Assembly (NCBI RefSeq): GCF_010728925.1
Contig: NZ_AP022608.1
Span: forward strand, 2,046,001 to 2,110,000
Direction of reading: 5' to 3'
Length of the DNA: 64,000 nt
From: Mycolicibacterium gadium
GTDB lineage: Bacteria; Actinomycetota; Actinomycetes; Mycobacteriales; Mycobacteriaceae
Under the pieces are notes generated by a model. The model did not search any database. It was given only the letters and a program-made list of their open reading frames with translations, and was not told where the DNA came from. Positions 50,382 to 58,587 of this stretch are shown here, piece after piece (position 1 is the stretch's first letter; the number at the start of each line of letters is the position of its first letter). The position numbers and the translations under genes are program-made.

Positions 50382-51995
50382 ATGCCCTTCCCGACCATCA
50401 CCCCCACTATCCCCGCACTGGTGAGGTCATGTGCGGCGCGCTTTGGCGAGAAGGCATTCCTCATTGCGGACGGACAGATGCTCAGCTATGTCGATCTGGA
50501 CCTGCGCTCAGCGACATTGGCACGGGCGCTGCTCGCCGCGGGCATCGGCAAAGGCGACCACGTAGGAATCCTGATGCCCAACAGCGTCGAGTGGGCGATC
50601 GCTTGGTTCGCGACGACGCGCATCGGTGCCGTCGCGGTTCCCATGAACACCTTCTACAAAGCCTCGGAGCTCGCCTGGACGACGCGTCATGCCGATCTGC
50701 GAGCGATCTTGGGGTGGTCGTCGTTTCGCAACCATGATTTCGTCGAACGCCTCGAGGAGGCATTGCCCGGATTATCCGATGAATGCGATGCAGGGCAGAT
50801 CTTCCTGCGCAAGACGCCGTATCTCCGCATGATCGCGGTATGGGGCTCCTGCGACAGACCCTGGGCGACCGCGCTCGGCGACCACGATCCGACCGACATC
50901 GACGATGACTTCCTGGTCGCCGTTGAATCATGCGTGACACCGGCGGACGACGCCATGATCATCTACACCTCGGGCAGCACCGGTGATCCCAAGGCACCCG
51001 TGCACACCCAAGGCACGCTCGTGCGCCACACCTATAACCTCACGTTCGACTACGGCGTCACCCACGACACGGTCATGTTCACCGCCATGCCGTTCTTCTG
51101 GGTCGGCGGCCTGATCACAGGCATACACGCAGTGATCCACCACGGCGCAACCCTTGTCACCCAACCCGCCTTCGATGCCGCGGATGCACTGGAGCTCATC
51201 GAGATTCACCGAGCGACCATCGCACTGGGCTGGCCGCAACAGGGCAAGACACTTGCCGAGCATCCGGACTTTCCGCAACGGGACCTGACTTCTGTCCAGC
51301 GCACCAGCATGCCGGCGATGGTGCCCCCAGAGCGCCGGCCGCAGGGGCCGAATGCTCTCGGGATGACAGAACTGTGCGGCAACCACATCGGCGTCGATCC
51401 GTATCCTGCGCAGCCACTGGACCGCGCCGAGACAGGCGGACGGTCTATCGAAGGCTTGTCACACCTACTCGTCGATCCTGAGTCAGGTAAGCCCGTGCCC
51501 GTGGGAACCAATGGGGAGATCTGGGTGCGCGGGTACTCGTTGATGCAGCGGCTGTACAAACGCGAGCGCGAGGACGTGTTCACTGCCGACGGCTACTACC
51601 GAACCGGCGACTGCGGCATCGCGTCCGACGATGGCTGGATCAAATTCACCGGCCGTCTCGGCGATCTGATCAAGACCGCGGGCGGAACCAATGTGACCCC
51701 GTCCGAGGTCGAACTCGCCCTGACCGCTTGCGACGGCGTCCTCGAGGCGTACGTCGTCGGCGCCGACGACGGCAGCAATGGCACGATCGTGGCCGCCGCG
51801 GTGGTTCCACGGGGCGGCTCGGTACTCGATGGCGACGACTTGCGTGCGCAGGTGCGCAGCCGGCTCTCGGCCTACAAGGTGCCGAAGTTCATCTGGATCA
51901 CAACCAAGGACGCGCTGCCCTTCACCGCCACCGGCAAGGTGAAGAAGTCCGACCTGGCCGTGCAGGTGAGCGAGCTGCTGACCAACCGTCCCTAG
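50382..51995 (+). CDS. Acyl-CoA synthetase (class I adenylate-forming)
   Basis: This 537-residue AMP-forming ligase is the longest of the four. Motifs: I-I-Y-T-S-G-S-T-G-D-P-K-A-P near 205 (Ala-Pro instead of Gly-Val after the Lys), N-A-L-G-M-T-E-L near 325, Y-Y-R-T-G-D-C-G near 407, R-L-G-D-L-I-K-T-A-G near 425 and the catalytic Lys in A-T-G-K-V-K-K-S. ATG 50382 has AGGAAG about 9 bases upstream. Under the shared operator, it likely activates the entry acid or a side-chain acid of the pathway. The stop shares CTAG with the convergent VOC gene. Confidence 0.9.
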   Translation: MPFPTITPTIPALVRSCAARFGEKAFLIADGQMLSYVDLDLRSATLARALLAAGIGKGDHVGILMPNSVEWAIAWFATTRIGAVAVPMNTFYKASELAWTTRHADLRAILGWSSFRNHDFVERLEEALPGLSDECDAGQIFLRKTPYLRMIAVWGSCDRPWATALGDHDPTDIDDDFLVAVESCVTPADDAMIIYTSGSTGDPKAPVHTQGTLVRHTYNLTFDYGVTHDTVMFTAMPFFWVGGLITGIHAVIHHGATLVTQPAFDAADALELIEIHRATIALGWPQQGKTLAEHPDFPQRDLTSVQRTSMPAMVPPERRPQGPNALGMTELCGNHIGVDPYPAQPLDRAETGGRSIEGLSHLLVDPESGKPVPVGTNGEIWVRGYSLMQRLYKREREDVFTADGYYRTGDCGIASDDGWIKFTGRLGDLIKTAGGTNVTPSEVELALTACDGVLEAYVVGADDGSNGTIVAAAVVPRGGSVLDGDDLRAQVRSRLSAYKVPKFIWITTKDALPFTATGKVKKSDLAVQVSELLTNRP

Positions 51996-52408
51996 AGGTT
52001 GGTCTTCAGAAGCGTCAACGGGATTCCATACATCGGTTCCAGTTTCACTTCAGTGACCTCGAATCCGTCTCCCTGGACGTGCTGCCGGAAGTCGGCGTTG
52101 ACGCCGTGGCCCCGTGCAATGTGCTCAGCGGCATCACAATCTGCGGTTCGTACGACAACGGAGAACAATCCGTCGCCGTTGCGCGCGAGGAACTCGGCAG
52201 CGGTTCCCTTATCGGTCGGTGCATCCGCCAGCGGCGATATGAGTTCGAACCCACGGTCCCAATCGAGCCTGATCGCCAGGCGCAACTCCTCGTGGTCGAA
52301 CGACTGGAATTGAAACCCCAACGCGGTGAGGAACTCCGCCGCGCTGTCCAGGCGCTCCTGCGCGATGGCGAAGACCACGTGGTGCAGTAGCGGCACAGGT
52401 TGGCTCAT
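51992..52408 (-). CDS. VOC (glyoxalase/extradiol dioxygenase fold) superfamily protein
   Basis: This 138-residue protein has two beta-alpha-beta-beta-beta modules. It begins L-L-H-H-V-V-F-A-I near residue 7 (metal His), has R-G-F-E-L-I-S-P-L with a Glu near 55, H-I-A-R-G-H-G near 96 and V-K-L-E-P-M-Y-G-I-P near 120. This is the layout of methylmalonyl-CoA epimerase and small glyoxalase-like proteins. An epimerase for a 2-methylacyl-CoA would suit a branched side-chain pathway that yields propionyl units, but this is inference. Divergent from the SDR at 52481 across the operator. Confidence 0.78.
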   Translation of the reverse strand: MSQPVPLLHHVVFAIAQERLDSAAEFLTALGFQFQSFDHEELRLAIRLDWDRGFELISPLADAPTDKGTAAEFLARNGDGLFSVVVRTADCDAAEHIARGHGVNADFRQHVQGDGFEVTEVKLEPMYGIPLTLLKTNL

Positions 52409-52445
52409 GGAGGCAACTTAGACGGAAGTGAGGTTTCCATTATGC

Positions 52446-52474
52446 GTAAACTCTCATTCTCAGTCCGGTAGATT
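52446..52474 (+). promoter_or_regulatory. Operator-like GTAAACTCTCATTCTC plus leaderless -10
   Basis: The 16-mer (52446-52461) has a perfect ATTCTC half. Seven bases later TAGATT (52469-52474) fits TANNNT and ends exactly 6 bases before GTG 52481, so the SDR mRNA should be leaderless. The operator covers the region between -35 and -10. The same arrangement recurs at 55190-55226. Confidence 0.62.
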
Positions 52475-52480
52475 CGCCGC

Positions 52481-53269
52481 GTGGCGCTAGAACAGTTCCA
52501 GCTGGACGGACAGGTTGCAATTGTGACGGGCGCCGGGCGCGGCGTCGGTGAGGGTATCGCGAGAGTGCTCGCGGAAGCCGGTGCGACAGTGGTCGGGACA
52601 GCACGTACCTCCGCAGAAGTCGAATCGACCATCGAGGACATCAAGGCCGCGGGCGGCAACGGCCTGGCGTTGACGGCCGACGCCCTCAAGCGCGAAGACA
52701 GCGAGCGCGTCGTACAGACCGCGGTCGACGAGTTCGGCCGCATCGACATCCTCGTCAACAACGTCGGATTCGCTACATACGGGCCGTTCCTGAGCCTCAC
52801 CTCGGACAATCTTCGCAGCACATTCGACTACTGCGTGACGTCGGCGTTCGACATGAGTCAGCTCGTCGTCCCGCACATGCTCGAGGTGGGGCGAGGTTCG
52901 ATCGTCAACATCTCCTCGGGTGCGGGCCGGTTCGGAATTCGCGGACTGCTCCCCTACTCCGTCGCCAAAGGTGGACTGGAGGCACTGACACGCGCCATGG
53001 CCCAGGAGCTCGCGCCCAAGATCCGGGTGAACGCGATCGCCCTCGGTGCCTTCCTGACGACAGGACTGCAGTCGAGCTTCGACCTGATGCCGGGCTCCGA
53101 GGAGAAGCTGAAGGAGCGGACGCCGTTGCACCGGATCGGCGACGTGGCTGATCTCGGTCGGCTGACCCTCTACTTGTGCACGAAGGACTGCTACGCCACC
53201 AACTCGACGTTCATCGTCGACGGGGGTCTGCAGGGACCGAATTCCGAACTGCCCATCCCCGACCTGTAA
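52481..53269 (+). CDS. SDR-family oxidoreductase
   Basis: This 262-residue classical SDR has V-T-G-A-G-R-G-V-G-E-G at 15-25, L-V-N-N-V-G near 91-96 and the catalytic Tyr159/Lys163 in Y-S-V-A-K. F-I-V-D-G-G-L-Q ends the fold. It resembles 7alpha-hydroxysteroid dehydrogenase and FabG-like proteins in general layout, which fits but does not prove a steroid substrate. The probable leaderless start is GTG 52481. Followed after 18 bp (with GAAGGAGC ribosome site) by a DapB-like gene. Confidence 0.87.
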   Translation: MALEQFQLDGQVAIVTGAGRGVGEGIARVLAEAGATVVGTARTSAEVESTIEDIKAAGGNGLALTADALKREDSERVVQTAVDEFGRIDILVNNVGFATYGPFLSLTSDNLRSTFDYCVTSAFDMSQLVVPHMLEVGRGSIVNISSGAGRFGIRGLLPYSVAKGGLEALTRAMAQELAPKIRVNAIALGAFLTTGLQSSFDLMPGSEEKLKERTPLHRIGDVADLGRLTLYLCTKDCYATNSTFIVDGGLQGPNSELPIPDL

Positions 53270-53287
53270 CCAGAAGGAGCAGAGCTC

Positions 53288-54367
53288 ATGAGCAGCGCGC
53301 CGTTGAAGGTCGCCGTCATCTCCACAGGCTGGATCAGCAGCCTCGCCATCCGCGCGATCGTCAAGCGCCCTCACCTGGAACTCGTCGGAGTATGGGTACA
53401 CAGCCCCGAGAAAACCGGACGCGACGCCGGCGAGGTCGTCGGGATCGACCCGATCGGAGTCATCACGACCAACGATCTCGACGACATCATCTCGCTGAGG
53501 CCCGATTGCGTCGTCTACGGCGCGGCGAGCGCCGAGATGGACGCCGCCGCAGTGCGAGACTACGTGCGGCTGCTCAACGGTGGACTCAACGTGGTCACCA
53601 CCAATACCCCGGGAATGATGTTCCCCGACAGGTGGATTCCCGAGCTCGCCAGCCAGGTGCGCGAGGCCGCGCTGGCGGGCGGGGTCACGATCTACACGTC
53701 GGGTATCGAACCCGGTTTCGCCGGTGACCAGTTTGCAATACTGCTGACAACACTGTCCAACAGGATCCGGTCCATCCGTGCCCAGGAGATCTTCGACTAC
53801 TCGGCATACCCCAATCGGGACTTGATGGTCACCGCGATGGGTTTCGGAGAACCCCTGGATTACACGCCCCTCCTCGAACTCGACGGCGCGCAGCAGCTCG
53901 CGTGGGGGCCACCGATCGGCCTGGTCGCCAAGGCCCTGAGCGTCGAACTCGACGAGGTCACCGAGTCCTACGAACGCGTGATCACCCCGCGCGACCTCCA
54001 CGTCGCCTGCGGCACCATTCCGGCCGGGACGGTCGGCGCCGTAAGGGCCGTGACGAGCGGTGTCGTCGACGGTAAGCCGGTGATCACCATCGAGCACATC
54101 AACCGAATGGCACCCGATCTGGGACCCGAGTGGGCGACGGCGCCCAACGGCACCTACCGTCTCATCATCGAGGGCGAGCCACACATGCAATGTGACCTTC
54201 GGCTCGGCACCGAGGACACCGCGGAGTCGGCCAATGCCAATGCGATGGAGGCGACAGCCATGCGCGTTGTCAACGCCATTCCCTACGTTGTTGATGCGGC
54301 TCCGGGGATCGTGACGTCGTTGGACCTGCCGATCACCGCACCGCGCAACGCCATCGACACCGACTAG
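53288..54367 (+). CDS. DapB-like NAD(P)-dependent dehydrogenase
   Basis: This 359-residue paralogue of the 19943 and 56052 proteins has the same body (P-H-L-E-L-V-G-V-W-V-H-S, P-D-C-V-V-Y-G-A-A, G-G-L-N-V-V-T-T). The nucleotide loop is S-T-G-W-I-S-S-L, which lacks the second Gly of G-x-G-x-x-G. It also has G-M-M-F-P-D and I-E-P-G-F-A-G-D near 140. The pattern of one DapB-like protein per SDR operon recurs in the window. The stop shares CTAG with the convergent SDR gene. Confidence 0.82.
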   Translation: MSSAPLKVAVISTGWISSLAIRAIVKRPHLELVGVWVHSPEKTGRDAGEVVGIDPIGVITTNDLDDIISLRPDCVVYGAASAEMDAAAVRDYVRLLNGGLNVVTTNTPGMMFPDRWIPELASQVREAALAGGVTIYTSGIEPGFAGDQFAILLTTLSNRIRSIRAQEIFDYSAYPNRDLMVTAMGFGEPLDYTPLLELDGAQQLAWGPPIGLVAKALSVELDEVTESYERVITPRDLHVACGTIPAGTVGAVRAVTSGVVDGKPVITIEHINRMAPDLGPEWATAPNGTYRLIIEGEPHMQCDLRLGTEDTAESANANAMEATAMRVVNAIPYVVDAAPGIVTSLDLPITAPRNAIDTD

Positions 54368-55152
54368 ACCGTGAACATGGGTCCGCGCGGCGCGCCGCGG
54401 ACCTCGTTGCCGCCATCGATGGCGAAGCTCTGTCCGGTCATCCAACTGGATTCCGGGCCGGCCAGATAGCGCACGCCGGGCGCGATGTCATTGGATACGC
54501 CGAGTCTGCCCAGTGGAACCCGTTCCAGGAAGCTGCTCGTCAACTCCTCGAGGTGAATGTATCCCTGCGTGGTAGCCGCCTCGGTCAGGCCGGGACGCAC
54601 CGCGTTGACACGGATTCCACGCGGTCCCAGTTCGGAAGCGGCGACGCGGATGAGCATCTCGAGCGCGGCCTTGCCTGCCGAATAGTGCCCCAGGCCCTCC
54701 ATCGGGATCTTCGACGACGTCGACGAGATGAAAACGATCGAACCGCCGTCGGTCATCAGCGGGGCCGCATAGCGTAAGGCAAGGAAATTCGACCGCAGGT
54801 TACCCATCACGAAGTCGGTGAAGGTAGCCAGATTCTGCTCGACGAGCGGGCCCGTGCCGCCAGAGGCGACGGTGCCGACGACGATGTTCAGACGGTTGTG
54901 CACGTCGTAGGCCGCCTGCGCCGCGGCCTTGACGGTGGCTTCATCCTCCGGATCGCCCTTGTGCAGCACGATTTCGGCCTCGGGGACAGTGTCGAGGATG
55001 CCGTCACGGGTCGCTTCCAGTCGGGTAGTCGATCTTCCGAGCAGAAACAACGTGGCACCGTCGGCGGCCAGGAGCTTTGCGCTCGCCTGCGCGATACCCG
55101 CCGACGCTCCGAGGATGAAGGCAGTCTGTCCGTCAAGCACACCCATGCCCAC
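54364..55152 (-). CDS. SDR-family oxidoreductase
   Basis: This 262-residue SDR has I-L-G-A-S-A-G-I-A-Q near 13-22 (Ala replaces the last Gly of the usual G-x-x-x-G-x-G) and V-G-T-V-A-S-G-G near 92 in place of N-N-A-G. The catalytic pair is Tyr157/Lys161 in H-Y-S-A-G-K. The end reads S-F-A-I-D-G-G-N-E-V-R-G. Divergent from the carveol-type SDR at 55226 across a 73-bp gap containing an operator-like element. The reaction is probably alcohol oxidation or ketone reduction. Confidence 0.86.
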   Translation of the reverse strand: MGMGVLDGQTAFILGASAGIAQASAKLLAADGATLFLLGRSTTRLEATRDGILDTVPEAEIVLHKGDPEDEATVKAAAQAAYDVHNRLNIVVGTVASGGTGPLVEQNLATFTDFVMGNLRSNFLALRYAAPLMTDGGSIVFISSTSSKIPMEGLGHYSAGKAALEMLIRVAASELGPRGIRVNAVRPGLTEAATTQGYIHLEELTSSFLERVPLGRLGVSNDIAPGVRYLAGPESSWMTGQSFAIDGGNEVRGAPRGPMFTV

Positions 55153-55189
55153 GACGCTACCCGTCCGCCAAGCGGTATTCTCGTAATTC

Positions 55190-55219
55190 AGAAACGCTTA
55201 TTCTCAGGTGCGGTAGCTT
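55190..55219 (+). promoter_or_regulatory. Operator-like AGAAACGCTTATTCTC plus leaderless -10
   Basis: The 16-mer (55190-55205) has a perfect ATTCTC half and a poorer partner. TAGCTT (55214-55219) follows after eight bases and ends 6 bases before GTG 55226, predicting a leaderless mRNA. A second ATTCTC word lies at 55177-55182. The layout copies that at 52446-52481. Confidence 0.58.
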
Positions 55220-55225
55220 ACGCAC

Positions 55226-56047
55226 GTGGCAGACATGACCGACAAGGTCGCGCTCATCACCGGGGCAGCCCGGGGCCAGGGCCGCGCACACGCCGAGCGA
55301 CTCAGTGCCGACGGTGCCGACGTGATCCTCATCGATATCGCCGGGCCGCTGCCGCCCAGCGTGCCCTACGACTCGGCGACACCAGAGGACCTAGCCGAGA
55401 CTGCTGAACTTGTCGCGGCGAATGGTCGACGCGCCCTCACGGCGATCGTCGACACCCGGGATCACGACGGTATGTGTGCGGCGGTAGCGAGCGGAGTCGC
55501 CGAATTGGGGCGGCTGGACGTCATCGTCGCGAACGCGGGAATCTGCGTCCCGTCGACGTGGGATCGGGTGTCGGCTCGCGATTTCCAGGACACCATCGAC
55601 ATCAACCTCGTCGGTACGTGGAACACAGTGATGGCAGGTGCCCGGCACATCATCGACGGTGGTCGCGGCGGGTCCATCATTCTCATCGGATCTGCCGCCG
55701 GTCTGACGATGGAGCCGTTCATGATCGCCTACACCGCCAGTAAACACGCCATCACAGGGTTGGCGCGATCTTTCGCCGCGGAGCTCGGAAAGCACAGGAT
55801 CCGGGTCAACAGTCTGCACCCCGGTTCCGTGGTGACACCGATGGGCAGCGAGAGGATGGTTGCGGCGATGGCCGATGCGGCCGAATCCAATCCTGTTCTG
55901 CGGCCTGGCTTTGTCAAGCAGCTCATTCCCGACTCAATCGCGATGCCTGAAGACATCGCTGCGGCCGTCGCCTGGCTGGCCTCCGACGAGGCCCGCTACG
56001 TCACTGGCGCCGCCATACCGGTGGATGTCGGTGTGACCGGCACCTGA
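55226..56047 (+). CDS. Carveol-dehydrogenase-type (mycofactocin-coupled) SDR
   Basis: This 273-residue SDR starts K-V-A-L-I-T-G-A-A-R-G-Q-G-R-A-H-A, the N-terminal signature of the mycofactocin-associated SDR group, whose NAD is not freely exchanged and is re-oxidised through mycofactocin. V-I-L-I-D-I-A-G follows, then V-A-N-A-G near 101 and catalytic Tyr169/Lys173 in A-Y-T-A-S-K. These enzymes oxidise terpenoid and other secondary alcohols. The start is GTG 55226, probably leaderless. Mycofactocin biosynthesis genes are not in the window. Confidence 0.85.
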   Translation: MADMTDKVALITGAARGQGRAHAERLSADGADVILIDIAGPLPPSVPYDSATPEDLAETAELVAANGRRALTAIVDTRDHDGMCAAVASGVAELGRLDVIVANAGICVPSTWDRVSARDFQDTIDINLVGTWNTVMAGARHIIDGGRGGSIILIGSAAGLTMEPFMIAYTASKHAITGLARSFAAELGKHRIRVNSLHPGSVVTPMGSERMVAAMADAAESNPVLRPGFVKQLIPDSIAMPEDIAAAVAWLASDEARYVTGAAIPVDVGVTGT

Positions 56048-56051
56048 CGCC

Positions 56052-57140
56052 CTATAGACCGCTGACGAAGCCTCGTGGTGAGGTCAGACGCAGGTCGTTG
56101 TAGGTCGCGATTCCCGGATCCGCCGCGACGACAGCCGGGATGGCGTTGATGGCGGGCATCGCGGTGATGATCATGCCGAGCACCATGAAGTCGCTCATAC
56201 TCTGGGCTTCGAAGTCGGCCGGTGGCAGAAAGTCGAGGGTGGTTGTCACCGCAGGCTGGCCGGCGATCTCGATGAGATACCCGCCCGGCTTGTGCTGCCA
56301 ATCCGGCTGCAGCGTCTGGCCTTTACGCCAGCGCATCCGGATCTCGATGACATCGCGGTCGCCGATGAATCCCTGCCAGCGCAGATCGACACCTGCTACG
56401 CAGCCCCTCTCGATCACCCAGTCTGCAGGGAGATGAAGATCTTCTGTCGTCTGCGCGTACTCGGCAGTGCACCGGACACCGTCGAGTTCGACGCCGATCG
56501 CATCGGCGAGCATCAGGACAGCTTCGCGGAACACAGCTGTCCCTGACGCCGTCATCTCCTGCAGGCCGGGGTGATCGATGGGTTGACCGAAACCGACCGG
56601 CTTCTCGGTTTCCGGAGAGTCGTAGAGGGTACTGTCCCCGAACTCGGTGATGCTCACCTTGTCGATGCGGTCACAGATAGTCGCCGAGACGATGGCGAGC
56701 AACTGGGCCGCGCCGGGGTTGATCCCCGACCCGAATATCGTTGCCTCGCCTCGTTGGCACGCTTCCTCGACTCGGGCGCGATCCTCGCCGAGGTTGTGGC
56801 CAGTGATGAACGCCGCGGTCGTGACGACATTTGCACCGGTGGAAAGAATCTCCACTATTTCGTCGACATCCGGCCACATGGGGTTGTAGACAACGCAGTC
56901 AGGCCGCAGCGTGAGGAGTTCGGAGGTGTCATTGGTTGCGGCAACCCCGAGTTCGTCGATGCCGGCCAACGTGCCGGCATCCTCTCCGACCTTGTCCGGC
57001 GACCAGGCATAGCAACCAACGAGCTCCAGAAGCGGATTGGTCGCTATGGCACGTACCGAACGACGACCAACATTTCCCGTTGTCCATTGCACTACTCGGA
57101 TCGACGAATGCTCACCCGCCGCGTGCTGCTTCGCGCTCAC
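56052..57140 (-). CDS. DapB-like NAD(P)-dependent dehydrogenase
   Basis: This 362-residue member of the DapB-like set has the canonical start [12 protein letters not shown] at about 14-25, P-L-L-E-L-V-G-C-Y near 36, P-D-C-V-V-Y-N-P near 77 and G-S-G-I-N-P-G near 134. I start at GTG 57140, which overlaps the upstream membrane-protein gene by 29 bp; the longer frame to 57248 would overlap still more. Last gene of the leftward operon with the small membrane proteins, so it may be the soluble enzyme served by that membrane module. Confidence 0.8.
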   Translation of the reverse strand: MSAKQHAAGEHSSIRVVQWTTGNVGRRSVRAIATNPLLELVGCYAWSPDKVGEDAGTLAGIDELGVAATNDTSELLTLRPDCVVYNPMWPDVDEIVEILSTGANVVTTAAFITGHNLGEDRARVEEACQRGEATIFGSGINPGAAQLLAIVSATICDRIDKVSITEFGDSTLYDSPETEKPVGFGQPIDHPGLQEMTASGTAVFREAVLMLADAIGVELDGVRCTAEYAQTTEDLHLPADWVIERGCVAGVDLRWQGFIGDRDVIEIRMRWRKGQTLQPDWQHKPGGYLIEIAGQPAVTTTLDFLPPADFEAQSMSDFMVLGMIITAMPAINAIPAVVAADPGIATYNDLRLTSPRGFVSGL

Positions 57141-57525
57141 TATGAATGCGTACCAGTTCGCGGAAGCCGACGCGAGGATATTCCGGCACCGGCTGAATCC
57201 CCCACCGGTCCTGCGCTGTCTGCTGCCCTGCGGCTTCCGGTGCACCACCGAAGGGCGGCCCCGACAGCGGATAGGGCTGAGTGCAGTCGAGGGTGTCGTC
57301 GGAATAGCGAACTTTCATCAACTCGCTACAGATTTCTGTGAGCGACAAACTGGGCCAGCCGTACCAGACCGCCAGTGCGGGCACCGTAAGTGCGCCTTCG
57401 ATGACGAGACCGAACAGGCAGACGTACAGTCCACGCTTCAGCCATTTGTGCATGCGCGCGAACGGCGGTGTGGTGCCGAGGGGCGGTTCCGGCGCGGCGT
57501 CGGCCTCGGCGGACTTCTCGCTCAT
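57112..57525 (-). CDS. Single-pass membrane protein, unknown function
   Basis: I do not recognise this 137-residue protein. An acidic N-terminus ([14 protein letters not shown]) is followed by K-W-L-K-R and one hydrophobic helix at about 32-54 ([15 protein letters not shown]). The remainder is polar with two Cys residues (C-S-E-L and D-C-T-Q-P-Y) that could form a disulfide if exported. GGAAGG precedes ATG 57525. It follows the multispanning protein by 28 bp and overlaps the DapB-like gene, so all are co-transcribed from the palindrome at 58498. Confidence 0.7.
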   Translation of the reverse strand: MSEKSAEADAAPEPPLGTTPPFARMHKWLKRGLYVCLFGLVIEGALTVPALAVWYGWPSLSLTEICSELMKVRYSDDTLDCTQPYPLSGPPFGGAPEAAGQQTAQDRWGIQPVPEYPRVGFRELVRIHSEREAARGG

Positions 57526-57553
57526 ACGGGCGTCCTTCCTGTTTCCACGTGTC

Positions 57554-58228
57554 TCAGTCCGAGAAGATTTCGCGGTTCACGGTGTGCAGGTAGGGAATTG
57601 CCAGGAACGGCGTGATGTAGAAGATGTTGTACAGCCACCACCCGAGAACCGGGAACGCGACACCGGCGTAACGCACGTCGGCGTACATGGTCATGTTGAG
57701 GATGTAGCCCATCCACGCGATGAGCCCGAACCAGCAGGTCACGACCATCCATTGATGGCCCCACCGCCTCATCTGCAGAAAGCCGATCGCTGCCGCGATA
57801 CGCATCGGGAAGACGACGACGATGCATACGATGATCCAGGCTTTCTCACCCGGCGCACCCGCACCACCGATCCACAGTTCGTTGTAATGCCAGAAGTATC
57901 CGCCGTCCATCAGATTGCCCCACGCGGTGAAGATCGTGCGGGTGATCAGGGCATGATTGGCGAAAATGTCCAAGCCCCAACCGATGCTGTTGATGGCCGC
58001 ATCGAGGATGACGACGTAGCCGATCAGCGTGACCATCATCGGTCGTACGGAGAGGCCTGCGGACTGCGCCTTGCGTAACAGATAGATTCCGCGGCAGAAA
58101 ACCGGGAGGCCGAACGGCCCGAGCACCAGAGTGCCCATGAGGATTGTGCCCACAATAAGCCAGCGGTCGGCGCTTTTTTGCGCTCGGCGACTCTCGTCCT
58201 CGTGCAGATCCAATGTCATCGAGTTCAT
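57554..58228 (-). CDS. Multispanning membrane protein, unknown function
   Basis: This 224-residue protein has about five transmembrane helices (roughly residues 22-44, 62-84, 128-150, 158-180 and 187-212). Conserved-looking polar features between them include [12 protein letters not shown] near 110, [10 protein letters not shown] and a C-terminal Y-L-H-T-V-N-R-E. The size and the Trp/Tyr/Asn-rich loop between helices 2 and 3 recall the AveC-like protein encoded at 60296, but I cannot show homology by eye. It follows two tiny single-helix proteins in the same operon. Confidence 0.72.
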   Translation of the reverse strand: MNSMTLDLHEDESRRAQKSADRWLIVGTILMGTLVLGPFGLPVFCRGIYLLRKAQSAGLSVRPMMVTLIGYVVILDAAINSIGWGLDIFANHALITRTIFTAWGNLMDGGYFWHYNELWIGGAGAPGEKAWIIVCIVVVFPMRIAAAIGFLQMRRWGHQWMVVTCWFGLIAWMGYILNMTMYADVRYAGVAFPVLGWWLYNIFYITPFLAIPYLHTVNREIFSD

Positions 58229-58238
58229 CTGCCGCGCC

Positions 58239-58376
58239 CTACCAGTCCTTCACAAAGAGCATCTGCAGCTGAATGAGGAACATGGCGATCAGACACCCGT
58301 AGACGAAGACCTGGAACACGATCAGTGCTCGGTGCCTACGCCGATCCTGTTCGCTCATCGGGGGTTTCGCGGACAT
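58239..58376 (-). CDS. Small single-pass membrane protein (45 aa)
   Basis: This 45-residue protein has a charged N-terminus (S-A-K-P-P-M-S-E-Q-D-R-R-R-H-R) and one hydrophobic helix (A-L-I-V-F-Q-V-F-V-Y-G-C-L-I) ending in F-V-K-D-W. Its ATG (58374-58376) overlaps the stop of the 32-residue protein upstream by TGATG, and its stop lies 10 bp before the multispanning gene. Such coupling argues strongly that it is translated. It may be an accessory subunit of the membrane complex. Confidence 0.68.
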   Translation of the reverse strand: MSAKPPMSEQDRRRHRALIVFQVFVYGCLIAMFLIQLQMLFVKDW

Positions 58377-58474
58377 CAAAAGGTTCCGATGTTGGACAGC
58401 AGCCAATACCAGAACCAGACGATCGCGCCCATCGCCCCCCACGCAAACGTCAGTCGCACCAACTCTTGGAGCAT
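58376..58474 (-). CDS. Small single-pass membrane protein (32 aa)
   Basis: This tiny gene has an excellent ribosome site (GGAGGGG, 5 bases before ATG 58474) and encodes one hydrophobic, Trp-rich helix: M-L-Q-E-L-V-R-L-T-F-A-W then G-A-M-G-A-I-V-W-F-W-Y-W-L-L-S-N. Its stop TGA overlaps the next start (TGATG). It is the first gene of the operon, 24 bp downstream of the operator palindrome. I know of no named family; the layout suggests a small subunit of the same membrane assembly. Confidence 0.68.
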   Translation of the reverse strand: MLQELVRLTFAWGAMGAIVWFWYWLLSNIGTF

Positions 58475-58497
58475 GCCAACCCCTCCGCCGCCCATAC

Positions 58498-58513
58498 GAG
58501 AACGGCTATTCTC
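58498..58513 (-). promoter_or_regulatory. Operator copy GAGAACGGCTATTCTC
   Basis: A perfect 6-4-6 palindrome directly upstream of the small-membrane-protein operon (start 58474), downstream of the GntR gene stop (58588). This links the membrane module to the same regulon as the amidohydrolases, synthetase and P450s. Confidence 0.72.
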
Positions 58514-58587
58514 AGTGAATATTGTTGACTGTATCCAAAATGTCAAATGGCAAGGACACGCGGGGCCCGCTCCTCGGAGATGGGCGG

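Noticed and set aside
52487..54445. 652-codon minus-strand open frame across the SDR and DapB-like genes
   Set aside because: It is rich in Asp/Arg/Val/Gly with no domain pattern and lies wholly opposite two well-supported genes.
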